From Candidatus Bathyarchaeota archaeon (GTDB lineage Archaea; Thermoproteota; Bathyarchaeia; 40CM-2-53-6; RBG-13-38-9): a stretch of DNA of 9,821 bases. The stretch is from assembly GCA_030671315.1 (NCBI GenBank), contig DAOUZW010000028.1:1-9821 (forward strand). The letters are read 5' to 3'. The notes below the pieces were generated by a model, which worked only from the letters and a program-made list of their open reading frames with translations, was not told where the DNA came from and searched no databases. Position numbers and translations under genes: made by a program. How positions within the stretch are numbered: the first letter of the stretch is position 1; the number at the start of each line of letters is the position of its first letter. Shown piece by piece: positions 1 through 5,871 of this stretch.

Positions 1-618
1 GACCTCATAGAGTTTCTCAAGATCGATACCAGTTTTTTTGGCTAGAACAAACCCCTCACTTATACCAACAAGGTTGATTGCCACAAGCATGTTATTGATA
101 AGTTTGAAAATTTGACCAGCACCAGTATTTCCAACTTGGTAAATATTTGTACCAATAGCCTGGAGAACATGTTTACACTCATCGACTTTGTCATTAGGTC
201 CTCCAACCATTACCGAGAGAGTTCCTTTCTCAGCTCCAATTGTTCCTCCACTCACTGGCGCATCAATGAAGGTGATACTTTTTTTATTGCACTCATCAGA
301 AAGTTTTTTTACCGCAGCTGGGTCAATTGTACTTGCATCAATTATTATCCCTCCTTCAGATAGACTATGAATAAGACCATCTTCTCCTAGCACTACATTC
401 TCAACTTCTTTCGATGATGGAAGAGACAATAATACGATTGCAGATGCGTTTCCTACATGTTTAGGAGATTTAACACCCTTTGCTCCTAATTTCTCAAGAA
501 CTCTGATAGGTTCATCGCGCACATCATATACTGTGAGGTTAAATTTATTTTTCAGAAGATTTTTACCCATATTTAGCCCCATAGCACCTAGACCTATCAG
601 TCCAACATTATTTCTCAT
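1..618 (-). CDS. Beta-hydroxyacid dehydrogenase (3-hydroxyisobutyrate dehydrogenase-like), C-terminus off the left edge
   Basis: This is the first 206 residues of an open frame that is still open at base 1. The N-terminus carries the Rossmann dinucleotide motif GLIGLGAMG (residues 6-14). The acidic end of the second strand is YDVRD (31-35), where the Arg may favour NADP(H). The substrate-binding motif DAPVSGG is at 119-125. The catalytic segment GAGQIFKLINN is at 167-177, with Lys172 as the expected proton donor and Asn176 as a substrate ligand. These are the three hallmarks of the beta-HAD family (3-hydroxyisobutyrate, tartronate semialdehyde and glyoxylate/succinic semialdehyde reductases), which oxidise or reduce beta-hydroxyacids in the cytosol. 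Family members are about 290 residues, so roughly 85 residues of the C-terminal helical domain are missing here. The ATG at 618 lies 3 bases after the stop of the zinc-finger gene, with GGTGG upstream, so the two are probably translationally linked. The exact substrate cannot be told. Confidence 0.93.
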   Translation of the reverse strand, partial: MRNNVGLIGLGAMGLNMGKNLLKNKFNLTVYDVRDEPIRVLEKLGAKGVKSPKHVGNASAIVLLSLPSSKEVENVVLGEDGLIHSLSEGGIIIDASTIDPAAVKKLSDECNKKSITFIDAPVSGGTIGAEKGTLSVMVGGPNDKVDECKHVLQAIGTNIYQVGNTGAGQIFKLINNMLVAINLVGISEGFVLAKKTGIDLEKLYEV

Positions 619-621
619 CAA

Positions 622-810
622 TTATCTACCACCATATCTTGAACCAGGTTTCTTTTTCTTCCACAAACCAAATACTCTTTCGGCCAGACCTTTATGTCGT
701 AACTCCCATGACATGTGTTTATCATAACAATCTGAGCACATATTTTTTTGACAATACCTGCAAGTCTTGAGATTTTCGTAATTTCCTTTGCATTCTTCAC
801 AAGCGGCCAT
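622..810 (-). CDS. 62-residue zinc-finger protein with AN1/B-box-like cross-brace spacing
   Basis: This tiny, very basic protein has eight potential zinc ligands in its first 39 residues: Cys4, Cys7, Cys17, Cys20, Cys25, Cys28, His32 and His39. The spacing is C-x2-C-x9-C-x2-C-x4-C-x2-C-x3-H-x6-H, as in cross-brace fingers (AN1, B-box, RING-like), in which pairs 1 and 3 bind one zinc and pairs 2 and 4 the other. The tail (residues 40-62) holds the run KKKK and Gly/Arg at the end, which suggests contact with nucleic acid or with an acidic partner. The gene starts 71 bases after the TrmI stop and ends 3 bases before the dehydrogenase ATG. A second minus-strand frame overlaps it (800-618) but lacks the ordered Cys/His pattern, so this frame was chosen. 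The function is unknown; ligand pairing is inferred from spacing. Confidence 0.8.
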   Translation of the reverse strand: MAACEECKGNYENLKTCRYCQKNMCSDCYDKHMSWELRHKGLAERVFGLWKKKKPGSRYGGR

Positions 811-812
811 TA

Positions 813-840
813 ATATTCACTTTTATTATTTGTTGAATAT
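813..840. repeat. 7-bp inverted repeat just upstream of the zinc-finger gene
   Basis: ATATTCA (813-819) and TGAATAT (834-840) are perfect inverted arms with a 14-base spacer, immediately before the minus-strand ATG at 810. The arm core TGAATAT also occurs in the right arm of the 4878-4916 repeat, which has the same spacer length. The element could be an operator, a leader hairpin that covers the start region, or chance in AT-rich DNA. Confidence 0.3.
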
Positions 841-881
841 GAATAGAGGTAAGGGTGTAATTAAGAGAATGGTGCTTTTAA

Positions 882-1664
882 TCATTCTTCTTGTTTTTTC
901 GCTTTCCTAGCAAATGTCAAGTATCCACTATGCCCAACCATGTGTGTCTCAGGTCTTGATTTTCCATCCTCAATCCGAATACGACGTAGTAACAGCTCGA
1001 TTGTTTCGATGGCTAGAAAACCTTCATTTTTCATAGTAGAAACAGCTTTTTCAACTTGGTTAATAGTGGGACTGAAGGAAGCCAGATTTGATCCATCTCC
1101 CAGCGATTTAAATGCATGCGGTATAACACTCCATGGATCGCCTAAATCTAGAAATACAGCATCAACCTCAGATTCTTCGAAACCTTGTCGTGCATCTGAA
1201 CATTTTATTGTTACATATTCCAGTAGGTCAACTTTGGAAAGATTCGATTTTGCGTTTTCTGCAAAATCTGGGTTCACCTCATACGAGTATACATGACCAT
1301 CTGGTTTTACGATATTTGCAAGTGCAGCGGTAACAACTCCACTTCCGGTACCTGTTTCAATTACTCGCATTCCCGGTTCTACTCCCAACTTGAACAGAGT
1401 GAACCCGATGTCCTTGTCATAAAGTATCTGCGTAGGTCTTCTAAATGTCTGGATTTTATCATAGAATGAGGGTTTTAGAATGTACAACCTATGTCCAGTT
1501 GTCGTGACTACTAAATCTCCGAATTTTTTTCCTAATATTTCAGATGTTTTTACTATTCCTTTGTGAGTGTGAAATTCTTCTTTATCTACGAGATGAATCA
1601 ACCATTTCCTTCTATTGTCAAGCCATAAGAGAACATACATTCCAATTTTTATCTTTTGATTCAA
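882..1664 (-). CDS. trmI: tRNA (adenine-N1)-methyltransferase, TrmI family
   Basis: This SAM-dependent enzyme methylates N1 of adenine at positions 57/58 of the tRNA T-loop in archaea, usually as a homotetramer. Its 260 residues match the family length of about 250. An N-terminal small beta domain (1-70) is followed by the family signature RRPTQILY (75-82), SAM motif I ETGTGSG (103-109), the acidic ribose ligand Glu129 in YSYEV, the motif IV region DLGDPW (173-178) and the C-terminal HSGYLTFARK segment (245-254). The start is TTG at 1664. It keeps the N-terminal residues that align by eye with the remembered Pyrococcus TrmI N-terminus, and GGTG lies about 14 bases upstream. An internal ATG at 1640 would remove that strand. 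The gene begins 24 bases after the two-helix membrane protein gene. No Cys pair like the interface disulfides reported for the hyperthermophile enzyme is present, as expected for a mesophile. Confidence 0.93.
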   Translation of the reverse strand: MNQKIKIGMYVLLWLDNRRKWLIHLVDKEEFHTHKGIVKTSEILGKKFGDLVVTTTGHRLYILKPSFYDKIQTFRRPTQILYDKDIGFTLFKLGVEPGMRVIETGTGSGVVTAALANIVKPDGHVYSYEVNPDFAENAKSNLSKVDLLEYVTIKCSDARQGFEESEVDAVFLDLGDPWSVIPHAFKSLGDGSNLASFSPTINQVEKAVSTMKNEGFLAIETIELLLRRIRIEDGKSRPETHMVGHSGYLTFARKAKKQEE

Positions 1665-1688
1665 AAATATTTCACACCATCACATTGA

Positions 1689-2081
1689 TCATTTATTCAT
1701 GATTTTATGGATCTCTTTAGCTGTTGATTCTCCCTTTGACCTTGATATAAAATGTAGCACTAGCGAGTCATCATATTCAGGGGATGATATCTTCATCGTC
1801 GAATATTTTGACCGAAGAATTGCATTGATGAGGCAGAGTATGACTGGGATATTTATTAGAAATATTATTGAAATACCCTCAATGGTTGTGTTCATCTTAC
1901 CAAAAAAAAACAAAATTGATTGAGCAATTAATAAGAAAATTGAGAATACTAAAGGAGGTATAACGCTTTTCCCATAGAGCTCTATAGATTTAACATTTTT
2001 AATATTAATACGTATTTTTGAAATAAAGGGTATTTTTGAAATAATAAGATCATCTTTTGAAATTTTGATCCTTGAATACAT
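1689..2081 (-). CDS. Small membrane protein with two transmembrane helices between two soluble arms (unknown function)
   Basis: I do not recognise this 130-residue protein. Residues 1-38 form an amphipathic, beta-like arm with alternating hydrophobic and basic residues (IKISKDDLIISK, then KIRINIKNVKSIEL). A hydrophobic hairpin follows: helix 1 at about 41-60 (PPLVFSIFLLIAQSILFFFG) and helix 2 at about 69-89, joined by a short loop. The C-terminal arm (93-130) has strand-like TMKIS and LVLHFIS and a final helix STAKEIHKIM. Strands, a helix hairpin, then strands and a helix are compatible with a PH-like domain interrupted by a membrane hairpin, but this is inference from pattern only. With two helices both arms should face the same side, probably the cytosol. 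The gene sits 24 bases upstream of TrmI. Codon use and composition resemble the neighbours. Confidence 0.78.
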   Translation of the reverse strand: MYSRIKISKDDLIISKIPFISKIRINIKNVKSIELYGKSVIPPLVFSIFLLIAQSILFFFGKMNTTIEGISIIFLINIPVILCLINAILRSKYSTMKISSPEYDDSLVLHFISRSKGESTAKEIHKIMNK

Positions 2082-2108
2082 GTTAAGACATCTACGCCAA
2101 ACAGTCTC

Positions 2109-2117
2109 TAAATAATA
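2109..2117 (-). promoter_or_regulatory. Possible archaeal TATA box for the two-helix protein/TrmI genes
   Basis: On the minus strand this reads TATTATTTA, preceded by the purine-rich GAAAATAGA, which could act as a BRE. Its centre is about 32 bases before the ATG at 2081, which would give a leaderless or very short-leader mRNA. Such boxes are common by chance in AT-rich DNA. Confidence 0.35.
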
Positions 2118-2162
2118 TCTATTTTCATTTTATTGTAAAACAGAAATATGGATATTTCTAAA

Positions 2163-2183
2163 CCAATTTTAATCAAAATTTGG
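2163..2183. repeat. Imperfect inverted repeat across the HAD gene stop codon
   Basis: The arms CCAATTTT and AAAATTTGG pair over 8 bp with one extra T, around a 4-base centre AATC. The element spans the last codons and the stop of the HAD gene. It could form a weak hairpin at the transcript end, but the stem is AT-rich and no clear T-tract follows in the direction of transcription, so a terminator role is doubtful. Confidence 0.3.
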
Positions 2184-2835
2184 TATTAGCCTTTATGATC
2201 TTAAATATTTCCATTAAATCCTCTCCTTTGACGATAAAGTCAGCAGCATTTTCAGCTTCCGTATGCCTTGGATTGAAAGCAATTTTAAGTCCTGCTTCTT
2301 TTGGTAAATCAAAAACATGATCACCTACAACAACGACTTCAGACATTGTTAAGGACATTGACTGAGCTATGTCTTGGATTATCGTTTTTTTATTATTGAT
2401 AGATACATTTGTTTCGATCTCTCCAGTAATAACATCATTTGATATTTTGAGATCATTAGACATAACTACGTCCACATTCAGATCTTTTCCAACTTTTTCA
2501 GCAAGAAAAGAAAGTCCAGCACTTACGATTCCTACTTTTATTCCAGCTTTCTTTAGTCGATCAATAGTTTCTGTTGCACCATCAAAATATTTTATCTCAG
2601 ACGTTATTTGTAAGATCCTTTCTAGTTTAGTTCCTTTCCATAATGAACAGTCTAATTTCGCCCATTCTTCATAGCTTATCTCACCATTTCGATATTTTTG
2701 CGCATAATTCTCGGCCCATTTCCAAGTACCAAGTTTGGAATGAAGATGTTTCCATATATTTGGTGATCGTGTAATAGTGCCATCAAGATCGAAAATAACA
2801 AGTTTCACTATTGATTTCGAAATATATTTTTTCAA
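2173..2835 (-). CDS. HAD-superfamily phosphatase, phosphoserine-phosphatase-like (subfamily IB)
   Basis: The 220 residues carry all four HAD motifs. Motif I is DLDGT (Asp16 nucleophile, Asp18 general acid/base). Motif II is Ser105 in IVSAG. Motif III is a Lys in NNKK (148-149). Motif IV is GDHVFDLP (172-179), with Asp173 and Asp178 for Mg2+. The helical C1 cap lies at about 24-85. Overall order and length match SerB (about 210 residues), and the segment LKIAFNPR resembles the LKIAFCAK of the Methanocaldococcus enzyme. However, the positions that align by eye with its substrate ligands Glu20 and Arg56 are Pro25 and Asp62, so L-phosphoserine may not be the substrate. The ATG at 2835 has AAGGAT about 14 bases upstream. 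A GTG at 2808 would start right at KLVIFDLDGT and is a possible alternative. Soluble, cytosolic. Confidence 0.88.
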   Translation of the reverse strand: MKKYISKSIVKLVIFDLDGTITRSPNIWKHLHSKLGTWKWAENYAQKYRNGEISYEEWAKLDCSLWKGTKLERILQITSEIKYFDGATETIDRLKKAGIKVGIVSAGLSFLAEKVGKDLNVDVVMSNDLKISNDVITGEIETNVSINNKKTIIQDIAQSMSLTMSEVVVVGDHVFDLPKEAGLKIAFNPRHTEAENAADFIVKGEDLMEIFKIIKANTKF

Positions 2836-2855
2836 TTACTACATCCTTGATTATT

Positions 2856-2868
2856 TAATCTGAGATTA
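2856..2868. promoter_or_regulatory. Short palindrome upstream of the HAD gene
   Basis: The sequence TAATCT-G-AGATTA is a perfect 6-bp palindrome around one base, 21 bases before the HAD ATG. It overlaps a TATA-like TTAAATAA on the minus strand (2851-2858). It could be an operator for a dimeric regulator. Support is only its symmetry and position. Confidence 0.25.
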
Positions 2869-2956
2869 GAACCTGGGAATAACTGCCTAATTGTTAAGGG
2901 TTCTCAATTTCAAAGACTAATTAGACAAAGTTTAAAATCTTAATTACAAAGTTCAT

Positions 2957-4582
2957 TCAAGTAGCTTTTTTTAGGGTATCTGAGACTATGTAGTTAGATC
3001 TAGGGAATGCCCAAAAAGAGAAAACTTTTAGATAGTTTATTCCAGCGGCTTGTCTTAGATTTTCCGAATTACCTTGTTCTCCATATCCATGAATAAAAGA
3101 TTCAGTCAATTGTTTCATTTTATCGCCATATGGGGTCGAATAATGTGCCGAAAAATATAGAAAAACTGCAATATCCCAAGCAAAATCTCCGCCTTTCTTC
3201 GCCTGCTCCAAATCTAAAATGAAAACTTTGCCTTCAGCATTTCTAATGAAGTTCTCAGGTTTACTATCTCCCAGTTGAATACCAAGCGTATGTACTTTTG
3301 CAATATTACGCCCAACGTCAGATATACTATCATAAAGACTTTGTTCATGTCTTTTTTCAGTTACAATTTTTTTAATAATATCAACAACTGGAATGCCATC
3401 AATATATTTCTCAATTAAAATTCTGTCTGAAATGCTAATGTGAAATATCTCTGGCACATTTACAAAGTTTCTTTGTAGCAAATGGTTTATTCCAAATTCA
3501 TTTGTTAATCTAGCTTTACCGGAAACACAAAATGATTTTGTCCCAAGTGCTACTAGATTCAGAGTAAACCATTTGAAGCCGTGCCAGTCAGTAAATTTTT
3601 TTGCAACAAGCTTTTCTCCATTTGCATGAACAAGATATACTTCATTAAGAACACCTCCTAGAGGATTAATGAGTATTCGAGAATCTGGCCTAATTTTCAC
3701 TATTATCTCTCTAATGTCTCCTCTTGCATCAATAGGTATCAATCCGGTCTTTGTTTTTAACGATAAATAGATTCTTGGATCTTCCATTTTAGGACTCTTT
3801 GTAGTTAGGACAAATTCGCGTTTGAATTTCGATGCTATTTCTCTTGATATGAGTTCAGGCGATACTAATCCTGCTCTACCATGCATCAGATATGATGATA
3901 AAGCCTTCCTGCTGATTTCGACAACATTTACCACTTTATCTGCAGTGCTTCGTGAGATGATGTCATCAATGAAATTTTCACCTATGGATATTCCTAAGGA
4001 CTCGTAGTGTAGGATTCCGTCATTTACCAATTGTTCAATTGCACCGTCATATCCTGGCATAACTTTCGCCATGTTTTTTTTCCGCAAATCATTCCTAAAT
4101 GTATTTAGATAGCTGTACCTTATCGGCGGGAACGTTTTGGATAATCTCGATATATATGATACTGCAAAATAGCTTGGATCTATAATTATTCCTCTTGACG
4201 CTTCACCATATTGTTGAATTATATGTTCAATATCTCGTTTAATCACTTCTTTTTTTAATTCTACTTCTTTTTGTTTTAGATACTGTAAACCCTTCAAGCC
4301 AAGATATGGGAAAAGCATTCTACCGGCGACAAAACCACCAAGAGCGCCTTTTTTTACATCTAGAATAAAGAGGTCTTCATCAATTTCTAATATTGAAGCT
4401 TGATCGCCATTAAGTTTCTCAAGATGATATCTGGCACCACCAGGATAATGACATATCGCCATACAATCATACAGACTATTCTCTCTCGCGTAACCTGCGA
4501 CTCTTGATCCGTAGATTAGAGACGCCACAGGATCATATTCTTCAGCAATTCCACCTATTAACTCGAGTAGAGAGTCATCCAT
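2957..4582 (-). CDS. Nucleotidyltransferase-like domain fused to a Bud32/RIO-like protein kinase
   Basis: This 541-residue soluble protein has an N-terminal polymerase-beta-type NTase-like domain (about 1-110). Its motif is YGSRVAGYARENSLYDC (24-40), where the canonical SDxD pair reads S-L37-Y-D39. The middle (about 110-300) is mostly helical and of unknown fold. The C-terminal kinase-like domain (about 300-500) has a Gly-rich loop PLGGVLNEVYLV (307-318), the ATP lysine in VAKKF (Lys328), a likely helix-C Glu362, the hinge ILIEKYIDG (388-396), the catalytic loop LGDSKPENFI (Asp439, Asn444) and the metal-binding Asp457 in FILDLEQA. The Asp-x4-Asn loop and DLE in place of DFG fit the Bud32/RIO/aminoglycoside-kinase group more than classical Ser/Thr kinases. 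The kinase motifs look intact, while the NTase has lost its first catalytic Asp. The gene is first in the minus-strand series, 121 bases before the HAD gene. The start at 4582 has only weak AGGT upstream. The substrate is unknown. Confidence 0.88.
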   Translation of the reverse strand: MDDSLLELIGGIAEEYDPVASLIYGSRVAGYARENSLYDCMAICHYPGGARYHLEKLNGDQASILEIDEDLFILDVKKGALGGFVAGRMLFPYLGLKGLQYLKQKEVELKKEVIKRDIEHIIQQYGEASRGIIIDPSYFAVSYISRLSKTFPPIRYSYLNTFRNDLRKKNMAKVMPGYDGAIEQLVNDGILHYESLGISIGENFIDDIISRSTADKVVNVVEISRKALSSYLMHGRAGLVSPELISREIASKFKREFVLTTKSPKMEDPRIYLSLKTKTGLIPIDARGDIREIIVKIRPDSRILINPLGGVLNEVYLVHANGEKLVAKKFTDWHGFKWFTLNLVALGTKSFCVSGKARLTNEFGINHLLQRNFVNVPEIFHISISDRILIEKYIDGIPVVDIIKKIVTEKRHEQSLYDSISDVGRNIAKVHTLGIQLGDSKPENFIRNAEGKVFILDLEQAKKGGDFAWDIAVFLYFSAHYSTPYGDKMKQLTESFIHGYGEQGNSENLRQAAGINYLKVFSFWAFPRSNYIVSDTLKKAT

Positions 4583-4628
4583 TATCTTTCTATACCTTAA
4601 ACTGAGCCTATCTATTGTGGTTTAACCG

Positions 4629-4635
4629 TATTTAT
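4629..4635 (-). promoter_or_regulatory. Possible TATA box for the NTase/kinase gene
   Basis: On the minus strand this reads ATAAATA, about 50 bases before the ATG at 4582. That spacing would allow a start of transcription about 25 bases downstream and a leader of roughly 23 bases. The call rests on motif and distance only. Confidence 0.35.
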
Positions 4636-4703
4636 GAGGTCCCGCAATATCAAAAATTAACATAATATCGATCAGTTCTCGACCATTAACAAAACAATCA
4701 GTA

Positions 4704-4726
4704 TTCTCAACTTGGATCTTTGAGAA
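4704..4726. repeat. 7-bp inverted repeat with 9-base loop
   Basis: TTCTCAA (4704-4710) and TTGAGAA (4720-4726) are perfect inverted arms around CTTGGATCT. The element lies in the middle of the divergent region, too far from either start to be part of a core promoter. It could be a regulator site or chance. Confidence 0.35.
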
Positions 4727-4876
4727 ATATTACCACAATTCAGCAATTTTGAAGTTAAAAAGGGCATATTGTCACAATTTCCAAGTTTTTCCAAATTCAT
4801 AACACATTTTCGTTTTTGGATCTTGAATTACTTTTAACAATGGAAACATAAGTGAAAAACATCCCAATCAAGAAGA

Positions 4877-4884
4877 TTAAATAT
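4877..4884 (+). promoter_or_regulatory. Possible TATA box of the envelope cluster
   Basis: TTAAATAT is preceded by purine-rich AGAAGA, which could be a BRE. It lies about 83 bases before the ATG at 4967, so the transcript would have a leader of roughly 55-60 bases. The left arm of the 4878-4916 inverted repeat covers it. Confidence 0.35.
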
Positions 4885-4916
4885 CAAGACATAATTAACA
4901 CCATCTTGAATATTTA
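4878..4916. repeat. 12-bp inverted repeat with one bulge at the envelope-cluster promoter
   Basis: The left arm TAAATATCAAGA (4878-4889) pairs with the right arm TCTTGAATATTTA (4904-4916) over 12 base pairs, with A4909 bulged and a 14-base spacer. In DNA it could be an operator that overlaps the TATA-like box and the expected transcription start. In RNA only part would be in the leader if transcription starts near 4910. The symmetry is seen directly; the role is inferred. Confidence 0.45.
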
Positions 4917-4966
4917 GAAAATAATTGCTTTCATCACATGGTGAAGATTTCGTCAGGTATGGATCC

Positions 4967-5845
4967 ATGTCAACTTTATTCTCTGTAAAATCATCTTACA
5001 ATCTCAGAATTCAAATTGTGGGAATATTACTAGTGCTATTGATCTCAGCACTAACTCATTCTACTTTAATTTCTAAAGTGAATTCACAATCACAAACGCA
5101 CTCAGTGTTTGTAGAAATCTTTACAAGCACATGGTGTGACCCATGTCAAACAGAGCAGTTATTAATTAAAAATACATTTACGAATGATAGTCATATCGCC
5201 CACTTCCTTGTCTATCATCTCCAAGATGTTTGGAGCACAACGGATTCGGTCGATAGAGCAAATCAACTAGACTTCCATTTTGTCCCATCACATGCATATG
5301 ACGGCGGATACTCCAGAACAAGTGGTTCAATTATCAATTCTTCTGAAATAGAATCACTTACTTTTAAAAGTGTTCACTTAATTGAATTAACAGTAACAAA
5401 AGTTATTAAAGGAAATTTATTGACTACTCAAATTTCAGTAGCTGAAAGAAACGGTTATTCTTTTAGTGGGGATGTAGCTGTTTATGTAGTCGAAGACAAG
5501 ATTTTCCATAATGGAACAGAATGGAATTCTATCTATAAAGATCAAATATTCAGACAGGGAATTTTTCTGAAACCAAATTCATATGAGGTTTTTTCAGGAA
5601 ATTGGTCAATACCAGAAGATAGTATACCAGAAAATATTGAGATTATTGCGGTCGCATTCGATAAGACGTTATCTGGCAAATATGGACCTTATGCAGTTCA
5701 ATCTGCATGTAGCAAGGATAGTGAACTTGCCATTCCTGAATTTGGGACTCTGCTCCAAATCATTGCAGCATCCACCATCCTAATCACATTTCTAACTTTG
5801 AAGAGAATTAATTTGAGAAAAAATGGGATTGACCCGAACATCTAA
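4967..5845 (+). CDS. Secreted thioredoxin-fold protein (Omp28-like, WCDPC) with PEFG-type C-terminal surface anchor
   Basis: With the ATG at 4967 the protein has 292 residues. A basic/polar start and a hydrophobic stretch (about 14-36) form a signal peptide or anchor. The thioredoxin-like domain has the redox motif TWCDPC (Cys57, Cys60) and a probable cis-proline in FVPSHAYDGG (Pro107), in the order seen in Omp28/TlpA-type exported thiol-disulfide proteins. A beta-sandwich-like domain follows (about 135-245). Next come a third Cys (248) and the tripartite tail IPEFG (256-260), a hydrophobic helix (262-278) and basic KRINLRK. This matches PEFG-CTERM sorting signals that an archaeosortase may process. 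Four N-glycosylation sequons (Asn73, 124, 182, 212) lie in the exported part. A TTG at 4925 would add 14 residues but has no Shine-Dalgarno; the ATG has AGGT and GGAT upstream. It is first in the plus-strand cluster, 26 bases before the next gene. Confidence 0.86.
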   Translation: MSTLFSVKSSYNLRIQIVGILLVLLISALTHSTLISKVNSQSQTHSVFVEIFTSTWCDPCQTEQLLIKNTFTNDSHIAHFLVYHLQDVWSTTDSVDRANQLDFHFVPSHAYDGGYSRTSGSIINSSEIESLTFKSVHLIELTVTKVIKGNLLTTQISVAERNGYSFSGDVAVYVVEDKIFHNGTEWNSIYKDQIFRQGIFLKPNSYEVFSGNWSIPEDSIPENIEIIAVAFDKTLSGKYGPYAVQSACSKDSELAIPEFGTLLQIIAASTILITFLTLKRINLRKNGIDPNI

Positions 5846-5871
5846 ATGGTCAACGGGAAGAATAGGCGCAG

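Larger units (their letters stand above)
4583..4966. other. Divergent gene-free region
   Basis: These 384 bases separate the minus-strand housekeeping genes from the plus-strand envelope cluster. They are very AT-rich and no convincing gene, tRNA or structured RNA is seen. The region holds a TATA-like box for each side, a 7-bp inverted repeat at 4704-4726, a longer inverted repeat at 4878-4916, and two copies of TTGGATCTT (4712-4720 and 4816-4824). It probably contains both promoters. Confidence 0.7.

Noticed and set aside
112..370. Two plus-strand open frames opposite the dehydrogenase
   Set aside because: The minus strand encodes an unmistakable beta-HAD protein here, so these are shadow frames.
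618..800. 60-residue minus-strand open frame overlapping the zinc-finger gene
   Set aside because: It is the shifted frame of the 810-622 gene, lacks the ordered Cys/His spacing and collides with the dehydrogenase start.
940..1296. 118-residue plus-strand open frame
   Set aside because: It is antisense to trmI, whose motifs are clear on the other strand; no start signal or recognisable domain.
2966..2972. Run of seven T (A7 in the kinase message) near the kinase stop as a possible frameshift site
   Set aside because: It is only a few codons from the stop, no longer alternative C-terminus with recognisable content was seen, and the frame ends normally.
4583..4924. tRNA, structured RNA or CRISPR in the divergent region
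   Set aside because: No cloverleaf, no GC-rich paired regions and no regularly spaced repeats; the repeats present are two isolated inverted repeats and one 9-mer pair.
4925..4966. TTG start that would extend the thioredoxin-fold protein by 14 residues
   Set aside because: No ribosome binding site precedes it and the extra residues would lengthen the signal peptide n-region unusually; the ATG at 4967 is better placed.
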